Assembly (NCBI GenBank): GCA_946221915.1
Contig: CAMIKG010000049.1
Location: 1-35,820 of the forward strand
Length of the DNA stretch: 35,820 bases
Direction of reading: 5' to 3'
From: an uncultured Erwinia sp.
GTDB taxonomy: Bacteria; Pseudomonadota; Gammaproteobacteria; Enterobacterales; Enterobacteriaceae
The notes under the pieces are model-generated. The model saw nothing but the letters and a program-made list of their open reading frames with translations, searched no databases and had not been told where the DNA came from. The translations under genes were made by a program, and so were the position numbers. Within the stretch, counting starts at the first letter, position 1, and every line of letters starts with the position of its first letter. Below, piece after piece: positions 8,524 to 16,136 of the stretch.

Positions 8524-9132
8524 ATGACCACGATAACCACAGATAACACCTTCACCAGCAAATATCAGCTCAGCGCCCCCCACTCCGAAGTCGTCGCCGC
8601 CGCGGCCAGAATGACGCATGGCCGTGCGCTGGATCTCGGCTGCGGCAGCGGACGCAATACGTTGTATCTTAATCAGCTGGGATTTGACGTCACCGCCTGG
8701 GACAAAAATGCCGACAGCATCGCCACACTGGAGCGCATTATCGCCGCCGAGTCGCTGAGCGGCATTAGCAGCGCTATCCACGATCTCAACCAGCTGCGTT
8801 TCAATGGCGCATACGATCTGGTGTTTTCCACCGTGGCGATGATGTTCCTGCAGCCAGAAACCATCCCGCAGCTAATTGCCGATATGCAGGCCAGCACCGT
8901 CAGAGATGGCTACAACCTGATTGTCTGCGCCATGGATACCGCCGATTTCCCCTGCCCGCTGCCGTTCCCGTTTACGTTTAAATCCGGTGAACTTAGCCAC
9001 TACTACCGAAAATGGCACATCGTGAAGTACAACGAAGACGTCGGCCAGCTGCTGAAAACCGATGAGCATGGCAAGCGTATCAGCCTGCGCTTCGCCACTC
9101 TGCTGGCGCGTAAATCGCCGGTTAAGGATTGA
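8524..9132 (+). CDS. tehB: Tellurite resistance methyltransferase TehB
   Basis: SAM-dependent methyltransferase of the TehB family, 202 aa (E. coli TehB 197). The SAM loop LDLGCGSGRNTLYL is at about 36-49, followed by the acidic WDKNADSIA segment. The family blocks YNLIVCAMDTADFPC and VKYNEDVGQL are well kept. It is known in E. coli to methylate tellurite and related oxyanions. Here it stands without tehA, in a place (between ppx and yfgF) where E. coli has no such gene. Its 3' end overlaps the convergent yfgF by 11 bp. Confidence 0.9.
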   Translation: MTTITTDNTFTSKYQLSAPHSEVVAAAARMTHGRALDLGCGSGRNTLYLNQLGFDVTAWDKNADSIATLERIIAAESLSGISSAIHDLNQLRFNGAYDLVFSTVAMMFLQPETIPQLIADMQASTVRDGYNLIVCAMDTADFPCPLPFPFTFKSGELSHYYRKWHIVKYNEDVGQLLKTDEHGKRISLRFATLLARKSPVKD

Positions 9133-11356
9133 GCTCCGCATCGCCTGCTGACACCAGACTGGTCAGCAGCTGCGGCATGCCAATCGCATAGCCCTGCAGA
9201 TAATCCACGCCGAGCTTACGCAGCGCGGCGGCCACCTCTTCACTTTCGACAAATTCCGCCACCACTTTCATCCGCTTCAGCCGCGCGGCGCAGCAGATGG
9301 AATCAATGATGTGGTAGTCGAGGCTGCTGGTAAGAATGTTGCGCACAAAACTGCCGTCGATTTTCAGGATATCCGCCTGAATGTCACGCAAACGGGTATA
9401 GCTGGCGTAGCCGGTGCCAAAATCGTCAATCGCCACCGGGCAGCCCAGCTCACGCAGCTGACAGATGGAACGGTTGCTCCAGACTAATTCATTCAGCATG
9501 CGGGTCTCTTCCACTTCAATAATCAGCTGCCAGGGCTCCACATTGTGCTGGCGCAGCATGGCGGCGATCTCTTTTGCCAGATGCGGACGGCACAGCGTGG
9601 AAGCAAACAGGTTCACCGCAAAACGTGCGGCGGGCAGCGAATCACGGTGCTGCGCAATAAAGCTGATGGTTTTTTCCAGCACCCAGCGGTCAATATTCCA
9701 GCTCATGCCAAATTCATGCACCACCGGCAGAAACAGGCCGGGTTTCAGCATCTCGCCATGGGTGTCGACCATTCGTAGCAATATTTCGTGGTAGTGATCG
9801 CCCCGCAGCCCCTCAATAGGCTGCGCCAGCAGTAAAAACTTATTGTTATCCAGCGCGAACTGCACCTCATGCAGCATTGCCAGTTTGTCCTTCACTTTAC
9901 GCTGCACCGGTAAGCCGCCCTGCTGCAGATTCTCCGGCAGCCCGCTGTTCAGCGACACCTCCGCCATCGCGCTCAGTTCGCCGAGTAACTCGTGCAGATG
10001 CCCCACCGGCGGCCTGACACTGCAAAAACTCAGCCCGACGCCCGGCTGCAGCGGCAGGCCATCCCATGTCAGCCGGTAATTTTTCAGCCGGGTGGCAATC
10101 TCCTCGATACGCGTTGCTGAGGAGACAGAGTTCAGCCGCAACACCAGATCAAATCCCGGCAGTTGGTATACCACCTCTTCTGGCAGCAAACAGGGCTGCA
10201 GATAGTCTGCAAGGCAGCGTTTATAGTGGATGCGCAGCTGCAATCCGTAAGTACGGCTGAGAAAATCGAGTTCCGGAATACGCAGAAAGCAGAGCGTCGA
10301 GTGGCCGTGCGCCGCGAGATCGACACTCAGAGCACGTAAATTGGGTAATCCCACTACCGGGTCGGTGAGCGCAGCGCGTTTGGTTTTAACCAGCATCCGC
10401 CGCTGGCGTGTACCGATCGCCGCCATCAGAAAAATGGTGATGGTAAACACCAGCAGATTGGAGGAGATAATCGCCAGCTGCTGCAGCTGCATCGGGATAT
10501 CGAGAAACTGCTCCCGCAGCTGATACAGCACAATCAGGATCAAAGACCAGCTGAGCGACGTCAGCAAATGGCCAAAGCGCATCGCCGCCCACAGCATCAA
10601 CGGCAGCAAGAGCGTTAGTGTGTAATCACTGGTCAGCAGATTTTCCCGGTCGAGGCGAAAATGCGTCAGAATAGCCAGCATAATGCTCATCAGCACGCCC
10701 CAGCACAACAGCTCACGCCCGTTCACGGTTTCCGCCATCTGGCTGAGCAGCCTGCGCCATAAACTCAGGGCGAAACGGGGGGTCTTGATAATGCGGATCA
10801 GCCAGTAAAACAGCTGCAGCCAGGAGACGCAGGAGAGCAGCAGCGCCTGAAAATTAATCAGGGTACGCAGCGCAAAAGGATCCTGGGAGAAGATCGCGCT
10901 GCCTTCCGGCAGTGCGCCGAGCGTTACCGCCATCTGCAGCAGGATCAGCATCAGCGTTGGCAGAAAAAACGCCAGCCAGAATAACCGCCCCGGCGCCAGG
11001 CTCAGTTCACCAAAGCCCACTCCCCAGCGATTGCGACTGTGCATGCGATACCCTGCCCAGCTCACCGTGATGCCGAGCAAAAACAGCGCGCTCACCAGTA
11101 GCGCCTGACCCGGCGCAATCAGCGAAAAGTAGCGAATCAGCATCGCGAGACAAAGCCCTGGCAGCGCAGCCCAGTTGAAGACCATCAGCATCGCGACCAT
11201 TAACGCCAGCGGCAGATAGATCAGATAGACATAGCCTTCGGCAAGTTGCAGGCTGACAGAAAAATAGCCGGCCATCGGCATCAGAATCAGCGGCAACAGC
11301 AGAGGTAACCCCCACCAGCGCGTGCTGAAATATCGGTAAGAGAATTTTTTGAGCAT
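9122..11356 (-). CDS. yfgF: Cyclic-di-GMP phosphodiesterase YfgF (MASE1-GGDEF-EAL)
   Basis: Membrane-bound EAL protein expected to hydrolyse cyclic-di-GMP. From the chosen start it has 744 aa (E. coli YfgF 747). An N-terminal MASE1-like block of about eight membrane segments fills residues 1-310. A degenerate GGDEF domain follows, with PGFDLVLR where the GGDEF motif should be, so no cyclase activity is expected. The C-terminal EAL domain keeps its catalytic features: EILLRM, the Asn in FAVNLF, EVEETR, DDFGTGYASY, LKIDGSF and LQGYAIG. I chose 11356 because MLKKF...RWWGLP aligns position for position with E. coli; in-frame ATGs at 11368, 11365 and 11362 and a longer frame to 11506 exist. A possible FNR box lies upstream. 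Confidence 0.92.
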   Translation of the reverse strand: MLKKFSYRYFSTRWWGLPLLLPLILMPMAGYFSVSLQLAEGYVYLIYLPLALMVAMLMVFNWAALPGLCLAMLIRYFSLIAPGQALLVSALFLLGITVSWAGYRMHSRNRWGVGFGELSLAPGRLFWLAFFLPTLMLILLQMAVTLGALPEGSAIFSQDPFALRTLINFQALLLSCVSWLQLFYWLIRIIKTPRFALSLWRRLLSQMAETVNGRELLCWGVLMSIMLAILTHFRLDRENLLTSDYTLTLLLPLMLWAAMRFGHLLTSLSWSLILIVLYQLREQFLDIPMQLQQLAIISSNLLVFTITIFLMAAIGTRQRRMLVKTKRAALTDPVVGLPNLRALSVDLAAHGHSTLCFLRIPELDFLSRTYGLQLRIHYKRCLADYLQPCLLPEEVVYQLPGFDLVLRLNSVSSATRIEEIATRLKNYRLTWDGLPLQPGVGLSFCSVRPPVGHLHELLGELSAMAEVSLNSGLPENLQQGGLPVQRKVKDKLAMLHEVQFALDNNKFLLLAQPIEGLRGDHYHEILLRMVDTHGEMLKPGLFLPVVHEFGMSWNIDRWVLEKTISFIAQHRDSLPAARFAVNLFASTLCRPHLAKEIAAMLRQHNVEPWQLIIEVEETRMLNELVWSNRSICQLRELGCPVAIDDFGTGYASYTRLRDIQADILKIDGSFVRNILTSSLDYHIIDSICCAARLKRMKVVAEFVESEEVAAALRKLGVDYLQGYAIGMPQLLTSLVSAGDAELNP

Positions 11357-11488
11357 AAACATCATCATGTGTTGCAGAACCCGCCGCACTTGCGCAGGCG
11401 TTGACTGCTCTTCGTCCTGAAGAAGCCCGATATGGGCTGGCCCGCCCCCGATTGAGGGCCGTCCGGCATCCGCCAGACCACTGCTAGT

Positions 11489-11502
11489 TTGACATAAATC
11501 AA
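11489..11502. promoter_or_regulatory. Putative FNR box
   Basis: TTGAC-ATAA-ATCAA matches the FNR consensus TTGAT-N4-ATCAA at 9 of 10 positions. For yfgG on the plus strand, a TACAAC -10 hexamer at 11525-11530 would place the start near 11537 and the site near -41.5, the class II activator position. FNR control of yfgF fits what I recall of the E. coli gene, which acts in anaerobic cells. Confidence 0.6.
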
Positions 11503-11593
11503 CCAATGCGATGGTAACTTTTTGTACAACCCATACGTTTAACTGCCAGTGAGGTTACGGCTGTTTAGATAGTCACTCATGCAGCACGGCGCA

Positions 11594-11623
11594 TTGACCT
11601 GACTGCCATGCTGTGCCTAAATA
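11594..11623 (+). promoter_or_regulatory. Possible sigma-70 promoter of yfgG
   Basis: TTGACC (11594-11599) and TAAATA (11618-11623) are separated by 18 bases. The first element is a good -35 (5 of 6), the second a poor -10. The predicted start would lie about 38 bases before the yfgG GTG. Confidence 0.3.
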
Positions 11624-11667
11624 ATGTTATTGCCTGCGCTAGCAGGTTTGCCACAGGAACACGATGC

Positions 11668-11874
11668 GTGAATAACGCCACACCACTGCCACGGCATAAG
11701 AAAACTGGACGGATGACGCGGATTGTCTTGCTGATCAGTTTTATTATCCTGCTCGGACGCTTGATCTACACTATTCCGGGCGCGATTGAACATCATCAGC
11801 AAAAGAAAGCGACACAAGAGACGCCGGCGCTTAGGACTCCGGCAATGCCGGCTCCAGTAACGACTGCTCAGTGA
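11668..11874 (+). CDS. yfgG: Small membrane protein YfgG (DUF2633)
   Basis: Small single-span protein, 68 aa (E. coli YfgG 63). The membrane block RMTRIVLLISFIILLGRLIY (about 15-34) matches E. coli almost exactly. Basic residues precede it (HKKTGR) and a variable polar tail with EHHQQKKATQE follows. The start is GTG at 11668, with AGGA nine bases upstream; the longer in-frame ATG at 11608 lacks such a site and runs through the promoter candidate. In E. coli the gene has been linked to nickel/cobalt tolerance, which I recall but cannot confirm. It is divergent from yfgF as in E. coli. Confidence 0.82.
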   Translation: MNNATPLPRHKKTGRMTRIVLLISFIILLGRLIYTIPGAIEHHQQKKATQETPALRTPAMPAPVTTAQ

Positions 11875-11989
11875 TGACACGAGCGTTAAGTTGCCTTCGC
11901 TGAGACAACTTACCCTCATTTCATAAGCCTGTTTCACCGGCCTTACGCCGTTTTGCCGCCCTTTTTCGCGGCACGGGGATTATCTATTT
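11875..11989 (+). promoter_or_regulatory. mgtE leader with alternative hairpins
   Basis: A 7-bp inverted repeat TAAGTTG/CAACTTA lies at 11887-11912. Then CGGC/GCCG (11938-11950) is followed by TTTT, and GCCGC/GCGGC (11955-11972) lies just before the GGGGA ribosome-binding site. The CGGC at 11938-11941 could pair instead with GCCG at 11955-11958, giving mutually exclusive folds. It is not the M-box or any riboswitch I recognise. Confidence 0.3.
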
Positions 11990-13408
11990 ATGTCTGCAGC
12001 TTCTCACCCTCTGCAACTGGCTGAAATTCGCAGCCAAATTCTTAATTTACTGCTTAATGACCACGATCTGGTCGACGCCCTGCTGCATCATCCGCAGGAC
12101 CCGCTGCCGCACCAGGCCGCTGTCGCGCAGTTAGAAACCGCTATCGCCCTGCTCCATGCAGCTGACCTTGCAGATATTCTTGAGGCGTTGCCGCAGGACG
12201 AACGTCTCGCGCTGTGGCATCTGATTGGCGATGACCGCCGCGGGCAGGTGCTGGTTGAGGCCTCTGAGACCGTGTGGGAAAGCCTGACCGAAGAGATGAG
12301 CGACAAGGCGATTCTGCGCGCCCTCGCCCCGCTGGATATTGACGATCAGGCATATCTGGCGAAGTATCTGCCGCGCGACCTGACCGGCCGCCTGCTGACG
12401 TCGCTCGATCCGGCGCAGCGCGAGCATGTGGTCAATATGATGCATTTCGACCGCGATCGCGTCGGTCGCATCATGGATTTCAATCTGCTGACGGTGCGCG
12501 CCGATATCACGCTGGCAACCGTGCAGCGCTTCCTGCGACGCAAAAAAACGATGCCGGACGGCACCGACAAGCTGTTCGTGACCGATAAGCAAAACCGCCT
12601 GCTGGGCGAACTGCCGCTGACCGATATTCTGCTGAATACGCCAAATAAACGCGTCGCCGAGGTGATGAACAGCAAACCCACCACCTTCCGTCTCGATGAT
12701 AAAGCAGATGAGGCGGCTGGCGCGTTCGAACGTTATAACCTGATCTCCGCTGCAGTGATCGATCAGCAGGGCAAGCTGATTGGGCGCGTGACGATTGAAG
12801 ACGTGGTGGATTTGGTTAACGAAGCGAGCGACAGCAACATCCGCAAAATGGGCGGCTTAAGCCCGGGAGAAGATGTGTTCGCGCCGGTGAATAAAGCGGT
12901 GCGTACCCGCTGGGCGTGGCTGGCGATCAATCTGTGTACCGCTTTTATTGCCTCGCGGGTGATTGGTCTGTTTGAAGCCACCATCGCGCAGCTGGTGGCG
13001 CTGGCAACACTGATGCCGATTGTCGCCGGAATTGGCGGTAACACCGGCAACCAGACCATCACCATGATCGTGCGCGCGATGGCGCTGCATCAGGTGGAAC
13101 CGGGTAACTTCTCGTTTTTGCTGCTCAGGGAGCTGGGGGTCGCGCTGATCAACGGCCTGTTCTGGGGTGGCATCATGGGGCTGGTGACCTGGCTGATGTA
13201 TGACAACCCGGCGCTGGGCGGCGTGATGATGCTGGCGATGGTGCTGAATCTGCTGCTGGCGGCGTTGATGGGCGTCATGATCCCGCTGATTATGACCAAA
13301 CTGAAACGCGATCCGGCGGTGGGGTCCAGCGTGTTAATTACGGCGTTAACCGATACCGGCGGCTTCTTTATTTTCCTCGGGCTGGCGACCCTCTTCTTAC
13401 TGCATTAA
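11990..13408 (+). CDS. mgtE: Magnesium transporter MgtE
   Basis: Inner-membrane Mg2+ channel/transporter, 472 aa. A cytoplasmic helical N domain (about 35-155) with repeats such as LADILEALPQDERLALWHLI leads to a CBS pair (about 158-280, ending in GRVTIEDVVDLVNEA). The five-helix membrane pore starts near 308. The signature PIVAGIGGNTGNQT (343-356) and the last helix with ALTDTGGFFIFLGL, including the pore aspartate, are intact. In the family the cytoplasmic domains close the pore when Mg2+ is plentiful. The GGGGA ribosome-binding site is about 10 bases from the ATG. E. coli K-12 has no mgtE, so this gene opens the accessory block after yfgG. Confidence 0.93.
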   Translation: MSAASHPLQLAEIRSQILNLLLNDHDLVDALLHHPQDPLPHQAAVAQLETAIALLHAADLADILEALPQDERLALWHLIGDDRRGQVLVEASETVWESLTEEMSDKAILRALAPLDIDDQAYLAKYLPRDLTGRLLTSLDPAQREHVVNMMHFDRDRVGRIMDFNLLTVRADITLATVQRFLRRKKTMPDGTDKLFVTDKQNRLLGELPLTDILLNTPNKRVAEVMNSKPTTFRLDDKADEAAGAFERYNLISAAVIDQQGKLIGRVTIEDVVDLVNEASDSNIRKMGGLSPGEDVFAPVNKAVRTRWAWLAINLCTAFIASRVIGLFEATIAQLVALATLMPIVAGIGGNTGNQTITMIVRAMALHQVEPGNFSFLLLRELGVALINGLFWGGIMGLVTWLMYDNPALGGVMMLAMVLNLLLAALMGVMIPLIMTKLKRDPAVGSSVLITALTDTGGFFIFLGLATLFLLH

Positions 13409-13460
13409 CAACCGATGCTCGCCTGCCGGTGCGTACTGCGGCAGGCGCTGACTCCCGGTT

Positions 13461-14225
13461 TTACCCTTTATCTGGCGGTGCCTCGTTATCACCCAGCTGC
13501 CCAACAAACGGCAGGCGCAGCGCGGGCGGGTCAAACGCCATCCCCAGATTCAGTCCCAGAACGTTCACTTCCAGCCCCTCCTGCCCGCCGAGCGTCACGC
13601 CCGCAATCCCCAGCAGCGAGAGCTGTACGCCTTTGCCGGACGGCGGTAACCCCACCGGACTCAGCAGCGAACGAAAATCTTTGCCGATAGCATTAGCCGG
13701 TAAATTCAGTTTCAGTTCTGGCACTTCACGGCCAATATGCGCGAGGAAAGTGTTACTGTTCGGCCCCGGCCACGCATGATACGTCTGCGGCCACGGGTAA
13801 TCGTTAATTGCCGCTTCAATCCGCGGGATCATCGCTGCCGCCGCCGCGCCGCGATGCTCCACCAGCAGCCGGGGTTTGGCGCCATACCAGTAGCCATCGG
13901 CAATATTCTGGTTGTGACGTACCTTGTCGCCACTGCCCCAGCTAATCACTTCATAGCGATGGTAGCGGCTTTCCCCGGCACGCTTATAGATAATCCACGG
14001 ATGCACCGCAAACCACCCTTTCCAGCCATAGGTTTGTGCGGCATAAACCTGCACAATCGCCACACTGGCATTCTGGCGCGGGTCCGGCGCCACTCCGGCG
14101 GAATCACGTCGTGCTGACCACCAGCCTTCACCGCTGTTATGCCCGGCGGACTGCGCCAGGCTCGCGCCAAACGACAGTAACAGGATCGCGACAAAAACAG
14201 CAGGAAGCAGTTTAAGAAGGTTCAT
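13461..14225 (-). CDS. DUF3750 family exported protein
   Basis: Protein of 254 aa from the chosen start. A hydrophobic signal or anchor (LLKLLPAVFVAILLLSFGASL) is followed by the block HNSGEGWWSARRDSAGVAPDP. Later blocks include YAAQTYGWKGWFAVHPWI, YWYGAKPRLL and WPGPNSNTFLAHIGREVPEL. These are the hallmarks of the DUF3750 family as I know it; its function is undescribed to me. Many Trp, Tyr, His and Asn residues in the conserved blocks suggest an enzymatic or binding role in the periplasm. An alternative ATG at 14249 adds eight residues; neither start has a strong Shine-Dalgarno. It is convergent with mgtE, separated by 52 bp. Confidence 0.75.
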   Translation of the reverse strand: MNLLKLLPAVFVAILLLSFGASLAQSAGHNSGEGWWSARRDSAGVAPDPRQNASVAIVQVYAAQTYGWKGWFAVHPWIIYKRAGESRYHRYEVISWGSGDKVRHNQNIADGYWYGAKPRLLVEHRGAAAAAMIPRIEAAINDYPWPQTYHAWPGPNSNTFLAHIGREVPELKLNLPANAIGKDFRSLLSPVGLPPSGKGVQLSLLGIAGVTLGGQEGLEVNVLGLNLGMAFDPPALRLPFVGQLGDNEAPPDKG

Positions 14226-14405
14226 AAGCTTATATTTACCCGCAGCCATAAAAACAGGGAACGCCTGTCACAGGATGATTAATCTGTTGTTCGGATTGAT
14301 AAAAAACGCCGGTAACAGACTACAATTAAACTCAATCTTAACGTATTAACAGACAGGGAAGTGGCGCTGTTCCGCGACCTTAACGATGCCAATAAGGGTG
14401 AATAT

Positions 14406-14948
14406 ATGCAATGTTATTTGCTGGCTTATACAAAAGATGATTCCGGAAACATCAGGGTTCTTATTGCCCAGAAAAAACTGCACAGTGCGTTTATTACGAA
14501 CATGGGCGTCAAACAGAGCAAATCCTCCGTTCCTGATTATGCTGGTCAGTGGGTGATTGTTGGCGGCAAAATCAAACTCCAGGAAAAGCCGCAGGCCGCC
14601 GGATTACGGGCATTTAAAGAAGCGACCGGACTGGATCTTGCCAGCACGTTTAACTATACCCTGTTCCGCACCGAGACACTGACCGATAAATATGGCTATG
14701 ACTTTTCCTGCACCTATGTTGCGCTGACGGAAGCTGAAGCCGAAGAGCTGGCCGCACAGGGCAACAGCAATATTGCTGAAGGATTTGACGGTGAGCTGGC
14801 GCACGACGAAATCAAACAAGTGGCCTGGCTGCCGCTGGCAGAGGCCAGAAAGCAGTTAAACAGCAAAGTCGAGGTGGCTGAACGTTACGAGGAGAAAGCG
14901 TATCAGTCACGAGACTGGTGGGATTTAATTCTCAATAAAGTGAAATAG
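14406..14948 (+). CDS. Nudix-fold protein with degenerate Nudix box
   Basis: Protein of 180 aa. The Nudix box lies at about 54-76: G54, E60, R68 and E72 are in place and the motif ends in GL, but two of the three usual metal-binding glutamates are alanine (RAFKEA instead of REUXEE). Hydrolase activity on nucleotide-diphosphate substrates is therefore doubtful; a binding or regulatory role is possible. The rest of the fold (QWVIVGG, TYVALTEAEAEEL, VAWLPLAEA) looks normal. I chose the ATG at 14406 because AAGGGTG lies 5 bases upstream; a GTG at 14361 would add 15 residues, with AGGGAA too close to serve it. The following gene starts 70 bases on, on the same strand. Confidence 0.7.
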   Translation: MQCYLLAYTKDDSGNIRVLIAQKKLHSAFITNMGVKQSKSSVPDYAGQWVIVGGKIKLQEKPQAAGLRAFKEATGLDLASTFNYTLFRTETLTDKYGYDFSCTYVALTEAEAEELAAQGNSNIAEGFDGELAHDEIKQVAWLPLAEARKQLNSKVEVAERYEEKAYQSRDWWDLILNKVK

Positions 14949-15018
14949 CGTCTGTTGCGGGTTGATCCGTTCGCCAGCGGCCTTACAATTTCACCGCAAA
15001 TTTTCAGGGAAGGATCAC

Positions 15019-16047
15019 ATGGATAATTACTGGTGGAAAGACCTCTGCGATCGCAACAACGTCTGGCAGGGGCTGGAGTTACAGGTTAACCCTCACCCGC
15101 AGGCGTCACAGGCGATGGAGATGCTTAGCGGACATCATGGCCGCATGTCGCTGGTGATCAAGGGCGTTCCTCTGTTCTGGGCCACCATGTTGCAGGATCA
15201 CGCTGGCGTCTGGCTGATTTATAACGAGGAGCACCCCATGCAGCAGGGTCTGCTGCCGCCGGTGACCTCAGCCGATGTTGAAATCGCGAAAAAAAGTCCT
15301 GACTGGATCAGCGGCTGGTGCCGCTACTTTGCCCGCCAGTTGCTGACAGAGAACCTGTTATCGCCGCGCCGCTGGCTGCTGCGCCCGATGTCGTCGGTCG
15401 CCCCTGCCAGCGCCCCTTATCAGAAGCCGCAACCGCTGCCACCAGAAGCATGGCGTTTCAGCGCGCCCGCCAGTGCCGGTCATCTCGGCTGTGACTGGAC
15501 GCTGTATGGTGAAGATTTTACCGACCTGACCACGCCGGCAAAAGTCACCTTCGTTGACTGGTGGTGGGGAGGCAACCTGCTGCTGGGTCGCTATAGCATT
15601 GATCCTGACAATGGGCGCTTAAAATGGTGGCGTAAAAAATGCCGCGAGGGCAGCCTGCCGCCGATTCTGGTCAGGCATATTGCCGGACTGGCGTCTTTTG
15701 TGATCCTCGATGGCCACTATCGCCTGCAGGCGGCGCTTGACGAGGGCATCCCGCCGCAGTTCCTGGTGCTCAGTGAATTAACCGAGCGGGACATTGAGCC
15801 AGATGCGCAGGAGCGGGAACGGATCATCAAAGCGATGGAACATCAGCAGCGTAAGAACCCGCAATTCAGTGTCGATGCCGTCAATCAGATGCTGATCAAC
15901 CTGTATGAAACGCGCTACAGATATGGCTCGACCCACAGCCGCGCCGTGCTGGGCGACGGCCGGGCATGGGAACAGGAGGTGGTCGCCTATTTACGCCGCC
16001 ATCAGCTCGATCGCTATATTGAAAATATCCTCAATCGGGTGGAGTAA
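15019..16047 (+). CDS. Uncharacterised protein with ParB/sulfiredoxin-like motif
   Basis: Protein of 342 aa that I do not recognise as a named family. The N-terminal half is Trp-rich (NYWWKDLCDRNNVWQGLEL, WLIYNEEHP, DWISGWCRYFARQLL). Near 213-251, LPPILVRHIAGL is followed by ILDGHYRLQAALDEG and FLVLS. This resembles the G/D-G-H-x-R-x-x-A loop of ParB N-terminal and sulfiredoxin-like nucleotide-binding domains. The C-terminus has ELTERDIEPDAQERERIIKAM and a polar RYRYGSTHSRAVLGDGRAWE segment. No signal peptide is seen. The start at 15019 has AAGGA 4 bases upstream; an in-frame extension to 14962 lacks support. Nucleotide binding is inference from the motif alone. Confidence 0.6.
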   Translation: MDNYWWKDLCDRNNVWQGLELQVNPHPQASQAMEMLSGHHGRMSLVIKGVPLFWATMLQDHAGVWLIYNEEHPMQQGLLPPVTSADVEIAKKSPDWISGWCRYFARQLLTENLLSPRRWLLRPMSSVAPASAPYQKPQPLPPEAWRFSAPASAGHLGCDWTLYGEDFTDLTTPAKVTFVDWWWGGNLLLGRYSIDPDNGRLKWWRKKCREGSLPPILVRHIAGLASFVILDGHYRLQAALDEGIPPQFLVLSELTERDIEPDAQERERIIKAMEHQQRKNPQFSVDAVNQMLINLYETRYRYGSTHSRAVLGDGRAWEQEVVAYLRRHQLDRYIENILNRVE

Positions 16048-16065
16048 CGCGGTTAAAAACGGTTG

Positions 16066-16083
16066 CCTGCTGCGCTCAGCAGG
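16066..16083 (-). terminator. Hairpin between convergent genes
   Basis: CCTGCTG-CGCT-CAGCAGG is a perfect 7-bp stem with a 4-base loop, lying between the convergent ParB-like gene and the GlxA-type regulator. On the minus strand it is followed by CAACCGTTTTTAACC, a T-run displaced by a few bases, so termination of the regulator gene is the likelier role. Confidence 0.45.
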
Positions 16084-16136
16084 AAAAGCGCCGGGGCGAT
16101 CGGCATCAGCCGCGACAGCGACCATGCCGGGCACCG

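Larger units (their letters stand above)
11357..11667. promoter_or_regulatory. Divergent yfgF / yfgG regulatory region
   Basis: This 311-bp gap lies between the divergent starts of yfgF and yfgG. It holds an FNR-like site (11489-11502), a TACAAC -10 candidate at 11525-11530, and a second promoter candidate at 11594-11623. The half nearest yfgF shows nothing else I recognise, apart from a GC-rich open frame that extends yfgF but has no counterpart in E. coli. Confidence 0.5.

Noticed and set aside
11357..11506. 50-residue N-terminal extension of yfgF.
   Set aside because: It has no counterpart in E. coli YfgF, has no ribosome-binding site, and runs into the region holding the FNR-like box.
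11875..11989. M-box or yybP-ykoY riboswitch before mgtE.
   Set aside because: The conserved bases of neither class are present and the leader is too short for an M-box.
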